From Candidatus Aramenus sulfurataquae (GTDB lineage Archaea; Thermoproteota; Thermoprotei_A; Sulfolobales; Sulfolobaceae), in NCBI GenBank assembly GCA_000565255.1, contig ASRH01000001.1:62001-126000 (forward strand): 64,000 nt of DNA, written 5' to 3'. Position 1 is the first letter of the stretch, and each line of letters opens with the position of its first letter. The position numbers were made by a program, and so were the translations under genes. Positions 17,096 through 27,727 of this stretch are shown here, piece by piece. Below the pieces are notes generated by a model. The model saw only the letters and a program-made list of their open reading frames with translations. It ran no database searches and was not told the DNA's origin.

Positions 17096-17118
17096 GAGCT
17101 GTCTGCCTTTTGAGTGAG

Positions 17119-18294
17119 ATGAAAATAGTCTTAGCTTACTCGGGTGGTTTAGACACAACAGTAGCCATAAGGTGGTTGAAGGAAACCTTCAACGCTGATG
17201 TTGTGACAGTCAGTGTAGATGTGGGACAGAGTGACGATTTTAAGAAGCTCGAAGAAAGGGCATACCTTGCTGGCGCAGTAAAGCACTACACCATTGACGC
17301 AAAGGAAGAGTTTGCAAAAAGGTTCATTGCATACGACATCATAATGAACGGTTTATACGAGGACGTTTACCCCTTGTCCACTGCTCTAGCAAGGCCACTG
17401 ATTGCAGAAAAAACTGTGGAGGTGGCCAAGAAGGAGGAAACAGAGTACGTGGCCCACGGTTCCACTTCAAAGGGAAACGACCAGGTTAGGTTTGACCTCG
17501 CCATAAAGGCCATGATGCCCAACGCTAAGATAATCGCGCCAGCTAGGATATGGAAGATGACGAGGGAGGACGAGGTAAAGTACGCAAGGGAGAGTGGCAT
17601 CCCAATCAAGGTGGAGAGCACAAAGTACAGTATCGACGAGAACTTGTGGGGGAGGAGTATAGAGGGGGACGAAATTGCCGACCCGAGCGTTGAGGTGCCA
17701 GAAGAGGCCTTCGAGTGGACAAGGAGGGTAAAGCAGGGCAAGTTAAGGTTGTCGATAGAGTTCGACCGCGGAATTCCAATCAGGGTAAACGGGGAGAAGA
17801 TGTCGCTCGTGGACCTCGTGAAGTTCCTAAACAGCGAAGTTGGGAAGTACGGGTTTGGAAGAGTTGAACATCTAGAGAACAGGGTAGTCGGTTTCAAGTC
17901 TAGGGAAAACTACGAGGTTCCAGCTGCCCTCGTCCTCATATCTGCCCACAAGGACCTCGAGAAGACAGTGTACACCCCCCTTGAGCTTAGGTTCAAAAAA
18001 GTAGCCGACGCCCAGTGGACTGACTTGGTTTACCAAGGCCTATGGTACGAACCTCTCAGGGAGACCCTCCAGTTAGTTGGAGAGCAGATGAACAAGTGGG
18101 TTTCAGGGGAAGTGAAGGTAGAGATTGATGGAAACGGAATGAGGATCCTTGGGAGGGACTCAAAGTACTCCCCGTACTCCGACAAGATTGCGAGCTACAA
18201 CAAGGGCTGGTACCCTACTGATGAGATGGCTAGAGGGTTCATAGAAATATGGGGATTGCATTCCCTGCTGACGAGGCAAGTGAGGTACGGCTAG
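17119..18294 (+). CDS. argG: Argininosuccinate synthase
   Basis: ArgG condenses citrulline and aspartate with ATP. The protein (391 residues from ATG 17119) begins with the PP-loop MKIVLAYSGGLDTTVAIRWL and contains YVAHGSTSKGNDQVRF (citrulline/aspartate site) and the KYSIDENLWGRSIEG segment typical of the family. ATG 17119 is chosen because it agrees with the family N-terminus and the TATA spacing; TTG 17110 would add three residues. argH follows after one nucleotide. Confidence 0.96.
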   Translation: MKIVLAYSGGLDTTVAIRWLKETFNADVVTVSVDVGQSDDFKKLEERAYLAGAVKHYTIDAKEEFAKRFIAYDIIMNGLYEDVYPLSTALARPLIAEKTVEVAKKEETEYVAHGSTSKGNDQVRFDLAIKAMMPNAKIIAPARIWKMTREDEVKYARESGIPIKVESTKYSIDENLWGRSIEGDEIADPSVEVPEEAFEWTRRVKQGKLRLSIEFDRGIPIRVNGEKMSLVDLVKFLNSEVGKYGFGRVEHLENRVVGFKSRENYEVPAALVLISAHKDLEKTVYTPLELRFKKVADAQWTDLVYQGLWYEPLRETLQLVGEQMNKWVSGEVKVEIDGNGMRILGRDSKYSPYSDKIASYNKGWYPTDEMARGFIEIWGLHSLLTRQVRYG

Positions 18295-18295
18295 G

Positions 18296-19642
18296 ATGCT
18301 GTACAGGAAGTGGGGGTCCAAGGAAGACGCTGTAATTAAGTACACCTCATCCGTTGACTCAGACTACGCTATCCTGGAACAGGTAAAGAAAGTCATGGAA
18401 GCTCACGTCGTAGAGCTATACTTGAACGGAGTCATAAGCAAAAAGACCGCAAGGGACATACTACTCGCAGTAAAGGAATTCAAGGAAATAAAGCAGGGTT
18501 ACGAGGACGTACACGAAGCGCTCGAGGACCACATCCTTACCAAGGTGGGGGAGGAAGGCGGATGGGTCGGAATGGCGAGGTCCAGGAACGATCACGTTGC
18601 TACTGCACTGAGGTTGAAAATGAGGGAGGAGATCCTTGAGATCCTAGAGGACCTACTGGAGTTGAGGAAAGTTGTCTTGAATAAGGCAATGGAACACAAG
18701 ACCACTCTGTTCCCTTCCTTTACTCACCTTCAACCCGCTCAGCCTACCACCTTCGCCCACTACCTCATGTACGTGGAGGAGGAGATAAGCTCTAGGTGGG
18801 GAGTCATCTTTAGCGTACTTAAGACGTTGAACAGGTCTCCACTAGGGTCTGGGGCAATCGTAGGTACTAACGTTAGGCTCAATAGGAAGAGGGAGGCGGA
18901 AATGTTGGGCTTTGACGGAGTAGTCGTTAACACCGTAAGCGCCACGTCCTCAAGGGCAGACATGATCTCGGCAATAGCTGAACTAGCTACCCTCATGCTA
19001 TCCCTTAGCCGGATCGCTGAGGACCTGATATTCCTCTCCTCCTCCTTCGTGGGGTACTTAAGGCTACCAGACTCGCAAGTAAGTACCAGTAGCTTGATGC
19101 CGCAGAAGAGGAACGCAGTTACCATGGAAGTCCTAAGGGCAAAGGGAGGCGAATGCGTGGGAATTCTAACCTCCACCATGGCCATGTATAAGGGACTTCC
19201 CTCAGGTTACGACTTAGACCTACAAGAGATGAACTCCTACTACTGGAAGTGCACCTCCATTGTCAAGGCCACGATAGAAGTCCTTAAAGACCTCTTCCAA
19301 GGCATCCAAGTAGTCAAGAAGGACTTAGATAGTTCTACGTTAGCAACTGACGAAGCTGAAAGGTTGGCCTTAAATGGAAAACCTTATAGGCAGGCTTACT
19401 TTGAGGTTAAGGAAATGGTTCTCAGCGATAAGTTTACAAGTAAGATAACCCTTGAGGAATCGGTGAAGCTCAAGGCAGTCGCTGGTTCTCCAAATCCCCA
19501 AATCTTGGAGGAAGACCTTAAGGAAGCTCTCACCAGACTCGAGAGGGACTCGAAGTCCTTGGACGATTACGAGAACTTGATCCTGAGCAAAATTGGTCAG
19601 CTTAGGGTGGTGGAAGATGACGTTATGCAAGAGGGGCTATAA
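18296..19642 (+). CDS. argH: Argininosuccinate lyase
   Basis: ArgH splits argininosuccinate into arginine and fumarate. The 448-residue protein contains the fumarase/aspartase superfamily signature SSLMPQKRNAVTMEVLRAK, as well as VGMARSRNDHVATALRL and the catalytic-His segment PSFTHLQPAQPTTFAHYL. It begins one nucleotide after argG. Its 3' end overlaps the carA start by 26 nt, so the arginine and carbamoyl-phosphate genes are joined in one transcription unit. Confidence 0.96.
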   Translation: MLYRKWGSKEDAVIKYTSSVDSDYAILEQVKKVMEAHVVELYLNGVISKKTARDILLAVKEFKEIKQGYEDVHEALEDHILTKVGEEGGWVGMARSRNDHVATALRLKMREEILEILEDLLELRKVVLNKAMEHKTTLFPSFTHLQPAQPTTFAHYLMYVEEEISSRWGVIFSVLKTLNRSPLGSGAIVGTNVRLNRKREAEMLGFDGVVVNTVSATSSRADMISAIAELATLMLSLSRIAEDLIFLSSSFVGYLRLPDSQVSTSSLMPQKRNAVTMEVLRAKGGECVGILTSTMAMYKGLPSGYDLDLQEMNSYYWKCTSIVKATIEVLKDLFQGIQVVKKDLDSSTLATDEAERLALNGKPYRQAYFEVKEMVLSDKFTSKITLEESVKLKAVAGSPNPQILEEDLKEALTRLERDSKSLDDYENLILSKIGQLRVVEDDVMQEGL

Positions 19643-20717
19643 GGGTTACCTCTACTTGGAGGACGGGACTTTAATAGAGGGATGTGGCTTCGGAGCAAGG
19701 GGAGTAAGGGCGGGGGAGGTGGTCTTTACAACGTCAATGAACGGCTATCCAGAGAGCCTCACCGACCCCTCCTACAAGGGACAGATACTGGTAATCACCC
19801 ACCCCCTAGTGGGAAATTACGGCGTGCCAAAGAAGGAGTACGAAAACGGCATCCTGAAGAACTTTGAGTCGGAGAGGATACAAGTGGAGGGACTAGTGGT
19901 GACAGAGGAGACAGATCCCAACAAGTGGAACTCATCTAAATCCCTCCATGAGTGGCTACAAGAGGAGGGAGTCCCTGGACTCTCTAACGTTGACACGAGG
20001 ATGATAGTTAAGAGGGTGAGAACCAAGGGGACTATGATGGGGGTCATAGCCAGTGGGTACGAATTGGAGAACCCACAGAGGTTCTTGGAGAAGAAGTACG
20101 ACGAGATCGACTTCACCCAGTTCACCTCCCCCAAGTCACCTATAGTGCACCCAAATAACGGAAAGACGATCGTATTAGTGGACTGTGGCATAAAGCATGG
20201 CATACTTTACGAGCTCTACTCCAGGGGCTTCACAATCGTAAGGGTTCCATGTAACTTCTCTGCTGATCAGATTATGGACTACATGCCCAATGGAGTGGTG
20301 TTTGGCAACGGCCCCGGGAACCCCAACCTAAAGCTAGAACTTGTTAACACAGTAAGGGGGGTGCTGGAGTACAAGGTTCCCGTAATGGGGATCTGCTTAG
20401 GTCATCAAGCTGTTGCCCTGGCCCTCGGCGGGAAAGTGAGGAAAATGAAGTACGGACATAGAGCGATAAATAAGCCCGTAGTTGACTTGACAGACAACAA
20501 GTGCTACATCTCTACCCATAACCACGGTTATGGAGTATACAAGGAGGACGTACCCTCCTCAATGAAGCCGTGGTTCTACAACCCCGACGACGGGGTTATA
20601 GAGGGCATGTACCACGAGAAGTTGCCCATAATCACAACCCAGTTCCACCCAGAGGCCCGGCCTGGACCTAACGACGTAACATGGGTCTTTGATAAGTTCA
20701 AGAAGATGGTGAGGTAA
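19617..20717 (+). CDS. carA: Carbamoyl-phosphate synthase small subunit
   Basis: CarA hydrolyses glutamine and passes ammonia to CarB. The N-terminal domain begins [18 protein letters not shown] and contains [19 protein letters not shown]. The C-terminal class I glutaminase has its nucleophile in [17 protein letters not shown] and the His-Glu pair in [14 protein letters not shown] 19617 is chosen; it gives 366 residues and overlaps argH by 26 nt. The frame is open slightly upstream without a better start. Confidence 0.95.
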   Translation: MTLCKRGYKGYLYLEDGTLIEGCGFGARGVRAGEVVFTTSMNGYPESLTDPSYKGQILVITHPLVGNYGVPKKEYENGILKNFESERIQVEGLVVTEETDPNKWNSSKSLHEWLQEEGVPGLSNVDTRMIVKRVRTKGTMMGVIASGYELENPQRFLEKKYDEIDFTQFTSPKSPIVHPNNGKTIVLVDCGIKHGILYELYSRGFTIVRVPCNFSADQIMDYMPNGVVFGNGPGNPNLKLELVNTVRGVLEYKVPVMGICLGHQAVALALGGKVRKMKYGHRAINKPVVDLTDNKCYISTHNHGYGVYKEDVPSSMKPWFYNPDDGVIEGMYHEKLPIITTQFHPEARPGPNDVTWVFDKFKKMVR

Positions 20718-20718
20718 T

Positions 20719-23700
20719 TTGGTGGAGAAGGTACTAGTCATAGGGTCTGGTCCAATAAAGATTGCCGAGGCAGCGGAGTTTGACTACAGCGGTAGTCAAG
20801 CGCTTAAGGCGCTGAAGGAGGAGGGAATTTCGACTATCCTCTTAAACTCCAACGTGGCTACGGTGCAGACAAGCTACAAAATAGCCGATAAAATATACAT
20901 GCAACCTGTTACGTGGTGGTCGGCTGAAAAAGTAATAGAGCAGGAAAGGCCTGACGGGATAATGATAGGCTTTGGAGGGCAGACCGCCCTCAATGTAGGG
21001 ATAGACCTATACAAAAAGGGTATCCTCCAGAAGTACGGGGTGAAGGTGCTAGGAACGCCAATTGAGGGAATTGAGAGAGCGCTGAGCAGGGAGAAGTTTA
21101 GGGAGACCATGATCCAAGTGGGTCTCACAGTCCCACCTTCGCTCTCTGCGAGGTCAGAGGAAGAGGCTCTAAAGAAAGCCAAGGAAATAGGCTACCCAGT
21201 CATGGTAAGAGTAAGCTTTAACTTAGGCGGTAGGGGTTCCATAGTAGCCTGGGACGAGGAAACGCTCAGGAAGAACATTGGCAGGGCCCTCTCGCAAAGT
21301 TATATTCACGAGGTGCTAATAGAGAAGTACCTCTACCACTGGAAGGAACTGGAGTACGAGGTAATGAGGGACAAGAAGGGAAACTCCGCGGTAATAGCGT
21401 GCATAGAGAACTTGGACCCAATGGGCGTTCATACCGGAGAGTCCACGGTAATAGCCCCATGCCAGACCTTGGACAACTACGAGTTCCAGAAAATGAGGAC
21501 GCAGAGCATAGAGGTAGCGAAGTCCATTGACTTGATAGGCGAATGCAACGTCCAGTTCGCGTTAGATCCAAAGGGCTATAATAGCTACGTCATAGAGACC
21601 AACCCAAGGATGTCTAGGTCAAGCGCACTCGCGAGTAAGGCAACTGGTTACCCACTGGCTTACGTCTCCGCTAAGCTCGCCCTCGGCTACACTTTGGAGG
21701 AGGTAATAAACAAGGTCTCCGGCTCCACGTGTGCCTGCTTTGAGCCGAGCCTAGACTACGTAGTTATTAAGATACCTAGATGGGACCTTCAGAAGTTTGA
21801 AGAAGTGGAAAACAGCCTAGCCTCTGAGATGAAAAGCGTAGGAGAAGTAATGAGCATAGGGAGGTCGTTTGAAGAGGCAATCCAGAAGGCGATAAGGATG
21901 CTGGACATAGGCGAGCCAGGTTTAGTAGGAGGAAGGATCTACAACTCTTACGTGACTAAGGAGGAGATGTTGGAGAAGCTGAAGAATAGGTACCCTTACT
22001 GGTTCCTGTACGCCGCAAAGGCTTTCCAGCTAGGGGCCACGGTGGACGAAGTTTACGAGGCAACTGGGGTTGACAAGTTCTTCCTTGAGAAGATTAGAAA
22101 GGTAGTGGAGTTCTACGAAGGCCTCAAGAAGCACAAGACTCTCACCAAGGACATCCTAGAGGAGGCAAAGAGGTTGGGCCTTAGCGACGAGCAAATAGCC
22201 CAGGCATTAACCATAAGGACGGAAGACGTAACCAAGAAGAGGCTAGAGCTAAACCTATTGCCAAAGGTAAAGCAGATAGACACATTGGCTGGAGAGTGGC
22301 CCGCTGTCACCAACTACTTGTATCTAACGTATAGTGGACAGGAAGACGACATAGAGTTCTCAGAGTCTCCCAATAAGCTACTCGTGATAGGAGCGGGAGG
22401 GTTCAGGATAGGCGTGTCAGTTGAGTTTGACTGGGGAGTTGTGTCGTTATACAACGCTGCCTCTAAGTACTTTGACGACGTAGCCATACTGAACTATAAC
22501 CCAGAGACAGTATCAACTGACTGGGACGTTGCAAAGAAGCTGTACTTTGACGAAATTTCCGTGGAGAGGATAATAGACTTACTCAAGAAGGAGAAGTTCA
22601 GATACGTCGCCACCTTCTCTGCAGGCCAAATAGGCAACTCCATAGCCAAATCCCTAGAGGACAACGGAATACAGCTCTTCGGTACTGCAGGGAGGAGCGT
22701 TGACGTGGCGGAGGACAGGGAAAAGTTCTCTGCCCTTTTGGACAAGTTGGGCCTCAGGCAACCTCCTTGGACCTCAGCTAGCTCAATGGAGGAAGCGAAG
22801 AAGTTTGTCGACTCAGTAGGTTACCCTGTGATAATAAGGCCAAGTTACGTGTTAAGTGGTTCTGCCATGGCGATTGCCTACAACGAGAGTGAACTAGTAG
22901 AGTTCCTAGGGAAGGCAACGGTGTCCACTAAGTACCCTGTAGTTGTCTCAAAATTCCTTGATAACGCCATCGAGGCAGAGATAGACGCAGTAAGCGATGG
23001 GAAAGGAGTAATAGGTACTGTACTGGAGCACGTTGAGGAGGCTGGAGTTCACAGCGGGGACGCTACAATGTCAATACCCTATAGGCAGTTGAGAGACGAC
23101 GTGGTAAGGGAGATGAAGGAATTTGCCTTAAGACTGGCTAGAGAAATAGGGATCAAAGGTCCCTTCAACCTCCAGTTCGTGGTAAAGGACAACTATCCCT
23201 ACATAATAGAGCTGAACTTGAGGGCCAGTAGGTCGATGCCCTTTACTAGTAAGGCTAAGGGAGTTAACTTAATAGAGAAGGCAGTAGACGGTATATTCAA
23301 GGGACTAGGATTGGACGAGTTCTACGACCCACCTTCCAAGGCATGGTCAGTGAAGTCACCACAGTTCTCCTGGGCTCAGCTCAAGGGAGCTTACCCGTTC
23401 CTTGGACCCGAGATGAGAAGTACTGGGGAAGCGGCGTCCTTTGGCTTTACCTTCCACGAAGCATTACTGAAGAGCTGGCTCTCGTCCTCTCCAAATAGGA
23501 TACCATCTCAGGGAAAAGTGGCAATAGTCTACGGGAAAGGGAATAAGGAATACTTAAAGGCCACGGCAGAGAACCTCTCAAAGCTCGGACTAGAGGTACA
23601 GACCCTCTCCGGCTTCGAGGCTGACGGCTTTGAAGGGAAGAGCGAAAAGGACCTGATTAAGGAGATCACTTCAGGAAAGGTGGACTTAGTCTTGACTAAT

Positions 23701-23859
23701 GGTTACTTAAAGGGAGTAGACTACGAGTTAAGGAGGACCGCCGTTGACTACAACGTACCTATAGTCCTAAACGCAAGGCTTGGCTACGAGCTCTCAAGGT
23801 CGTTTACCTTATCGTCCCTTACCTTTTACGAGATGAGAGTTTACGGAGGTGGTGTGTGA
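20719..23859 (+). CDS. carB: Carbamoyl-phosphate synthase large subunit
   Basis: CarB makes carbamoyl phosphate from bicarbonate, ammonia and two ATP for arginine and pyrimidine synthesis. The 1046-residue protein has the expected duplicated layout: a first half starting [20 protein letters not shown] with ATP-grasp segments [15 protein letters not shown] and [20 protein letters not shown]; a second half with [32 protein letters not shown] and [18 protein letters not shown]; and an allosteric MGS-like domain at the end. Start TTG 20719 or GTG 20722 lies just after the carA stop. Confidence 0.97.
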   Translation: MVEKVLVIGSGPIKIAEAAEFDYSGSQALKALKEEGISTILLNSNVATVQTSYKIADKIYMQPVTWWSAEKVIEQERPDGIMIGFGGQTALNVGIDLYKKGILQKYGVKVLGTPIEGIERALSREKFRETMIQVGLTVPPSLSARSEEEALKKAKEIGYPVMVRVSFNLGGRGSIVAWDEETLRKNIGRALSQSYIHEVLIEKYLYHWKELEYEVMRDKKGNSAVIACIENLDPMGVHTGESTVIAPCQTLDNYEFQKMRTQSIEVAKSIDLIGECNVQFALDPKGYNSYVIETNPRMSRSSALASKATGYPLAYVSAKLALGYTLEEVINKVSGSTCACFEPSLDYVVIKIPRWDLQKFEEVENSLASEMKSVGEVMSIGRSFEEAIQKAIRMLDIGEPGLVGGRIYNSYVTKEEMLEKLKNRYPYWFLYAAKAFQLGATVDEVYEATGVDKFFLEKIRKVVEFYEGLKKHKTLTKDILEEAKRLGLSDEQIAQALTIRTEDVTKKRLELNLLPKVKQIDTLAGEWPAVTNYLYLTYSGQEDDIEFSESPNKLLVIGAGGFRIGVSVEFDWGVVSLYNAASKYFDDVAILNYNPETVSTDWDVAKKLYFDEISVERIIDLLKKEKFRYVATFSAGQIGNSIAKSLEDNGIQLFGTAGRSVDVAEDREKFSALLDKLGLRQPPWTSASSMEEAKKFVDSVGYPVIIRPSYVLSGSAMAIAYNESELVEFLGKATVSTKYPVVVSKFLDNAIEAEIDAVSDGKGVIGTVLEHVEEAGVHSGDATMSIPYRQLRDDVVREMKEFALRLAREIGIKGPFNLQFVVKDNYPYIIELNLRASRSMPFTSKAKGVNLIEKAVDGIFKGLGLDEFYDPPSKAWSVKSPQFSWAQLKGAYPFLGPEMRSTGEAASFGFTFHEALLKSWLSSSPNRIPSQGKVAIVYGKGNKEYLKATAENLSKLGLEVQTLSGFEADGFEGKSEKDLIKEITSGKVDLVLTNGYLKGVDYELRRTAVDYNVPIVLNARLGYELSRSFTLSSLTFYEMRVYGGGV

Positions 23860-24704
23860 TTAAGGTAGCCTTAGTAGTAGATATAATAAGACAAGAAGAG
23901 AAATTGCTCGTAAAAACCCTAAACGACCACCAGATACCTTACGACATAATCAACGTAGGGCAAGAGTCCCTACCGTTCAACAAGGCCTTGAGCAGATACA
24001 ACGTCGGGATAATAAGGTCAGTGAGCATGTATAGGTCCTTATACGCAGCGGCAGTATTAGAGGGGGCTAACGTCCATACAATAAACTCGACAGAGGTAAT
24101 CACAGTCGCAGGGGACAAGATACTTACCTACTCGAAGCTGTTCAAGGAAGGTATTCCAATACCGGACTCCATTATAGCAATGTCTCCAGACGCTACGCTA
24201 AAGGCGTATGAGCAAATGGGCTACCCGCTAATTGACAAACCCCCAATAGGTAGCTGGGGTAGGATGGTGTCGCTGATCAGGGACATATTCGAGGGAAAGA
24301 CCATCATAGAGCACAGGGAGATGATGGGCAACTCAGCCCTCAAGGTCCACATAGTCCAAGAGTACGTCAAGTGGAAGGACAGGGACATAAGATGCATAGT
24401 GATGGGCAAGGAGTTGCTTGGCTGCTATGCGAGGAACATACCCCAGAATGAGTGGAGGGCTAACGTAGCCTTAGGAGGTAGCCCATCAAAAATTGAGGTG
24501 GACGACAAGTTAAGGGAGATAGCCTTGAAGGCGGCATCAGTGGTAAAAGGAGAGTTCATCTCCATAGACATCCTAGAGCACCCCAAGAAGGGCTACATTA
24601 TAAACGAACTGAACGACGTGCCGGAGTTTAAGGGCTTTATGCTGGCTACGGGGATAAACGTCCCAGAAAAACTCGTAGAGTACCTAAAGTCAAACTTTTC
24701 CTAG
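23856..24704 (+). CDS. argX: RimK-type ATP-grasp ligase, glutamate-LysW ligase ArgX candidate
   Basis: The 282-residue protein belongs to the LysX/ArgX/RimK ATP-grasp family: [40 protein letters not shown] (ATP loop), [23 protein letters not shown] and the metal-binding [14 protein letters not shown]. In Sulfolobus, ArgX attaches glutamate to the carrier protein LysW to begin arginine synthesis, while LysX uses aminoadipate. The position directly behind argGH-carAB (4-nt overlap with carB) and the Gly-Phe pair after EFK, where LysX usually has Asn-Thr/Ser, both favour ArgX. The motif rule is from memory of the family and should be tested. LysW itself is not in the window. Confidence 0.8.
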   Translation: MIKVALVVDIIRQEEKLLVKTLNDHQIPYDIINVGQESLPFNKALSRYNVGIIRSVSMYRSLYAAAVLEGANVHTINSTEVITVAGDKILTYSKLFKEGIPIPDSIIAMSPDATLKAYEQMGYPLIDKPPIGSWGRMVSLIRDIFEGKTIIEHREMMGNSALKVHIVQEYVKWKDRDIRCIVMGKELLGCYARNIPQNEWRANVALGGSPSKIEVDDKLREIALKAASVVKGEFISIDILEHPKKGYIINELNDVPEFKGFMLATGINVPEKLVEYLKSNFS

Positions 24705-25286
24705 GCTTGCCAAGAACACGTCGTGTCTGCTCTCTTCCAGGATCTTCCTCAGTTGGTCTATTTTTTGCCTCAGTCCAGGAACTAAGGACTTAGGGTATTC
24801 CATCTTCCAGAGGTTCTCGTAAATCACGTCCATGTACTCTAGGATACGTTCTGCCTCTTTCACCCCATCCCCCTTTCTGAGTTTCTCCAGCAGCGCCCTC
24901 CTCATTTCCCCAACTGCGTCAGCTATCCCAGTTATGTAGTATATGTCCGGAATACCCAGGTCGTTAGGTAGCCTCAGCTCTACGTCGAAGTAAAACGACA
25001 GCACTATTGACGCCTCAGCTAGCTCCTGGAATGCCGTTCCCACATCTCCGTAGAGCAGTTCAGGGTAGTTGGAGACTATCTGCTCAATCTCCCTTGCCTT
25101 GTTGACAGCTTCTTGGAACTTCTTCAAGGCCTCTTCCTTTTTCTGCCTGTGGGTAAGAGAAATGGTCTCTCCGCAGAGCCTAATTAGCTCCCTAGACTTC
25201 AAGAGGAGCTGTTCCCTACTGTCAGACCTAGCGGAGAGCTTTGGTTCAATGTTGTTCAAGAAGTCGATTATTTTGTCTACGTCCAT
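24690..25286 (-). CDS. Translin family protein
   Basis: The 198-residue, all-helical protein fits the translin family of oligomeric RNA/DNA-binding proteins. Recognisable segments are [52 protein letters not shown] and a C-terminal [22 protein letters not shown], which matches the translin helices near the acidic nuclease site of the TRAX subunit. In archaea the role is not established. The end overlaps argX tail to tail by 15 nt. It lies head to head with the hydroxyacyl-CoA dehydrogenase gene. Confidence 0.85.
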   Translation of the reverse strand: MDVDKIIDFLNNIEPKLSARSDSREQLLLKSRELIRLCGETISLTHRQKKEEALKKFQEAVNKAREIEQIVSNYPELLYGDVGTAFQELAEASIVLSFYFDVELRLPNDLGIPDIYYITGIADAVGEMRRALLEKLRKGDGVKEAERILEYMDVIYENLWKMEYPKSLVPGLRQKIDQLRKILEESRHDVFLASLGKV

Positions 25287-25332
25287 AGGTATATAGGGAG
25301 GCGTGTAAATAAAAATTAAACGTGAGAAATGT

Positions 25333-25358
25333 ACTTATACTCCTTAAACAGTATAAGT
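25333..25358. promoter_or_regulatory. Inverted repeat at the hydroxyacyl-CoA dehydrogenase promoter
   Basis: ACTTATACT at 25333-25341 and its exact reverse complement AGTATAAGT at 25350-25358 enclose an 8-nt spacer. The left arm coincides with the likely TATA box, about 25 nt before ATG 25363, and the right arm reaches the expected transcription start. This is the layout of an archaeal repressor operator. The first 18 bp reappear with two mismatches before the cupin gene. Confidence 0.55.
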
Positions 25359-25362
25359 GTCT

Positions 25363-26319
25363 ATGATAAAACGCGTAGCCGTAGTAGGCGCTGGGTTAAT
25401 AGGTTCAGGTTGGGTAACTCTCCTCGCAAGTAAAGGGTACGAGGTCACTTTCTATACGGATAAGAAGGAAACGCTTGACAAGGGACTAGCGAAGGTCAAA
25501 GGGTACTTAGACGTTATGAAGAACTTGGGGCTAGTGGAGAAATCCTCAGAGGAATACGTGAAGAACGTAAAGCCCACCACTAACCTCGACGAGGCGATAA
25601 ACGGGGCAGATTACGTAATAGAGGCGGTTATAGAGGACTATGACGTTAAGAAGAAGCTCTTCTCCTACTTGGACGAAAAACTAGGTAAGGAGGTGGTGCT
25701 GGGAAGTTCAACCTCTGGTCTGCTAATGACGGAAATACAAAAAGCGATGAAGAGATACCCTGAGAGGGGAATCATAATACACCCATGGAATCCACCCCAC
25801 TTATTACCCCTAGTCGAGATCGTCCCCGGAGAGAAGACCTCCCAAACCGCGATAGACGTGAGCAAGGAGTTCATGGAGTCCTTGGACAGGGTCGTAGTAG
25901 TCCTCAAGAAGGAAGTACCAGGCTTCATTGGCAACAGACTAGCCTTTGCCCTCTTTAGAGAAGCTGTTTACCTCGTTGACGAGGGAGTGGCGACTGTGGA
26001 GGATATAGACAAGGTCATGACGGCAGCAATAGGCCTAAGGTGGGCATTCATGGGTCCCTTCTTAACTTACCACCTTGGCGGAGGCGAGGGAGGACTGGAG
26101 TACTTCTTCAGCAGGGGATTTGGCTACGGAGCAAACGAGTGGATGCACACCCTCGCTAAGTACGACAAGTTCCCCTACACTGGGGTAATGAAGGCAATAC
26201 AGCAAATGAAGGACTACCAATTCATTAAGGGAAAGACGTTCCAAGAGATATCGAAGTGGAGGGACGAAAAACTGTTCAAAGTGTACAAGTTAGTATGGGG
26301 AGAGAAAACAGGAAAATGA
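25363..26319 (+). CDS. 3-hydroxyacyl-CoA dehydrogenase family protein (lambda-crystallin type)
   Basis: The protein (318 residues from ATG 25363; GTG 25357 is possible) has an N-terminal Rossmann fold [19 protein letters not shown] and the catalytic segment [19 protein letters not shown], whose His and Glu form the active pair, with the conserved Asn in [18 protein letters not shown]. The C-terminal [20 protein letters not shown] resembles lambda-crystallin/L-gulonate 3-dehydrogenase more than fatty-acid beta-oxidation enzymes. It should oxidise a 3-hydroxyacid or its CoA ester with NAD; the substrate is unknown. An inverted repeat covers its promoter. Confidence 0.85.
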   Translation: MIKRVAVVGAGLIGSGWVTLLASKGYEVTFYTDKKETLDKGLAKVKGYLDVMKNLGLVEKSSEEYVKNVKPTTNLDEAINGADYVIEAVIEDYDVKKKLFSYLDEKLGKEVVLGSSTSGLLMTEIQKAMKRYPERGIIIHPWNPPHLLPLVEIVPGEKTSQTAIDVSKEFMESLDRVVVVLKKEVPGFIGNRLAFALFREAVYLVDEGVATVEDIDKVMTAAIGLRWAFMGPFLTYHLGGGEGGLEYFFSRGFGYGANEWMHTLAKYDKFPYTGVMKAIQQMKDYQFIKGKTFQEISKWRDEKLFKVYKLVWGEKTGK

Positions 26320-26333
26320 CTTTTTTTCCTATT

Positions 26334-26873
26334 TTACTCTTCTTTGAACTCCAGGATTCCTAGGTTCTCTAATAGACCCGAGTCCGTGATGTCGAACAAT
26401 ATCGCGTCTTCTTCTCCAGTATTTACATGGCTGTGCACAGCGTTTGCTGGAACCACGAAGACGTCGCCCTCTTCCCAGTAATACTTCTCCCCGTCAATTA
26501 CGGAGTATCCCTTACCCTTGACTACTAGATATATTGAAGCCATGTTGTGAGAGTGGGGCTTAGTGCTCATCCCCTTCTGGATGTATTGGAATCCAGCCAT
26601 CATTGTCGGGGTAAGACCCCTAGACCTCCCTGTCGATGGAGAGTATAGCATGATCTTGGCAACTCCCTTCTGCACCTTCCCCTCCTCAGCTATTAGTCTG
26701 AGGAGCTTTACTACCTTGTCGAATTTAATAACCTTCGGTTTTACTTTCTCTGGAGGCGTGGTATACTCCATGAAAGTTACTACCTTTAGGTCATCTCCCT
26801 CTATTTCCTGGACTAGATCCTTTACTTTTTCTGTGAACTCCTTTTGTCTGTCAACTCTTTTAAGGGACTGCAT
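26334..26873 (-). CDS. Cupin-fold protein, ring-cleavage dioxygenase-like
   Basis: The 179-residue protein has one cupin domain at about residues 95-165: [21 protein letters not shown] (first motif, with metal His), then [19 protein letters not shown] (second motif). The pattern recalls the gentisate 1,2-dioxygenase-like single cupins, but the substrate cannot be set. The N-terminal 80 residues are charged and partly helical. It is convergent with the hydroxyacyl-CoA dehydrogenase gene (14 nt apart), and its promoter shares an 18-bp element with that gene, which suggests joint control. Confidence 0.75.
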   Translation of the reverse strand: MQSLKRVDRQKEFTEKVKDLVQEIEGDDLKVVTFMEYTTPPEKVKPKVIKFDKVVKLLRLIAEEGKVQKGVAKIMLYSPSTGRSRGLTPTMMAGFQYIQKGMSTKPHSHNMASIYLVVKGKGYSVIDGEKYYWEEGDVFVVPANAVHSHVNTGEEDAILFDITDSGLLENLGILEFKEE

Positions 26874-26877
26874 ATTA

Positions 26878-26895
26878 TGTTTAAATAGTATAAGT
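26878..26895 (-). promoter_or_regulatory. 18-bp element shared with the hydroxyacyl-CoA dehydrogenase promoter
   Basis: On the minus strand, positions 26895 to 26878 read ACTTATACTATTTAAACA, identical at 16 of 18 positions to 25333-25350. It lies a few bases upstream of the cupin start codon, in the short divergent region shared with the Cys-rich protein. In the plus direction its AGTATAAG may also serve as TATA box for that gene. Confidence 0.45.
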
Positions 26896-26914
26896 AGTTT
26901 AAAAAGGTGATTGT

Positions 26915-27106
26915 ATGTATATACAGTGTTATATTAAAGAAGGAGACCAAACGTGCGTAGAAATATGCGGTAAAATAATTTGCGATCCAGAGACGGTTAA
27001 GGACTACGGCGCGCTTTGCGAGAAGTGTAACAAGGGAGACAGGAAATCGTGCCAGGAGATGATGGCGCGTTTTGGTTGCTGGAGTACTACTGGTTGGTGG
27101 CTCTGA
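26915..27106 (+). CDS. Cysteine-rich miniprotein
   Basis: The 63-residue protein is not recognised. It has eight cysteines (5, 14, 18, 23, 35, 38, 46, 55), including [10 protein letters not shown] and CEKC, enough for two four-Cys metal centres or several disulfides. There is no signal peptide. The C-terminus is aromatic (CWSTTGWWL). GGTGAT at 26906-26911, a strong match to the 16S rRNA tail, lies just before the ATG. It shares a 41-nt divergent promoter with the cupin gene. A metal-binding or redox role is a guess. Confidence 0.65.
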   Translation: MYIQCYIKEGDQTCVEICGKIICDPETVKDYGALCEKCNKGDRKSCQEMMARFGCWSTTGWWL

Positions 27107-27112
27107 TCTGCT

Positions 27113-27661
27113 CTAACGACTTATCAACGCTGTTATTAAAACCGTTACCACTCCAGCTATGAATATAATCACTCCAGAGATGAGCTTTTCCTTCAAGTCC
27201 CCCTCGTAAAGCACCCCTAGAACAAATAATGAGGTCAAGGAAGTCCCTACGCCCAACATAACGCTTCGTGTGTAGGTGTAAACTAAAATTGGTATTAGTC
27301 CCAAGAAAGGTGAGACGCCATGAAGCAAAGCAGAGAGCACTATGGTGGACTTCATCCCGTACTCGTATATTGTGCCGTCTAGTTTTCTCATCATTTGCCT
27401 TTCCAAGTCCCTGAACTCCTTTTCCCTCTCCTTTGCCTCTACCACTAGGGCGTTCCACGTGGAAGAGACCGCTATGGCTATGATTCCGCTAGTCACAGAC
27501 AAAAATATGTCTTGAGGGAGTATTTTGACTGCACTGCTAGATATTAGTATCCCAGTTGCCAAAAGTATACCGTCGAACGCCCCAAGGATTGTGTACCTCC
27601 TTAAGACGGACTTATCATATTTAAATGAGTACCTTAGACCTTGGATTACCTTTTCCAGCAA
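27113..27661 (-). CDS. VIT/CCC1-like membrane protein
   Basis: The 182-residue protein has an N-terminal helix rich in charge, then several hydrophobic segments: ILGAFDGILLATGILISSS, IFLSVTSGIIAIAVSS, a charged cytoplasmic helix (VVEAKEREKEFRDLERQMMR), STIVLSALLHGVSPFLGLI and two more. The arrangement, with Asp in TM1 (GAFDGILLATG) and an amphipathic acidic linker, resembles VIT1/CCC1 iron or manganese transporters, but it is short. Substrate unproven. It lies 6 nt from the Cys-rich gene, tail to tail. Confidence 0.6.
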   Translation of the reverse strand: MLEKVIQGLRYSFKYDKSVLRRYTILGAFDGILLATGILISSSAVKILPQDIFLSVTSGIIAIAVSSTWNALVVEAKEREKEFRDLERQMMRKLDGTIYEYGMKSTIVLSALLHGVSPFLGLIPILVYTYTRSVMLGVGTSLTSLFVLGVLYEGDLKEKLISGVIIFIAGVVTVLITALISR

Positions 27662-27727
27662 CCCCGTTACGCTCCTCCTTATACTGATTCGTTTTAAATA
27701 TTAGTGTTTTGTAGTTTACTATGAACC

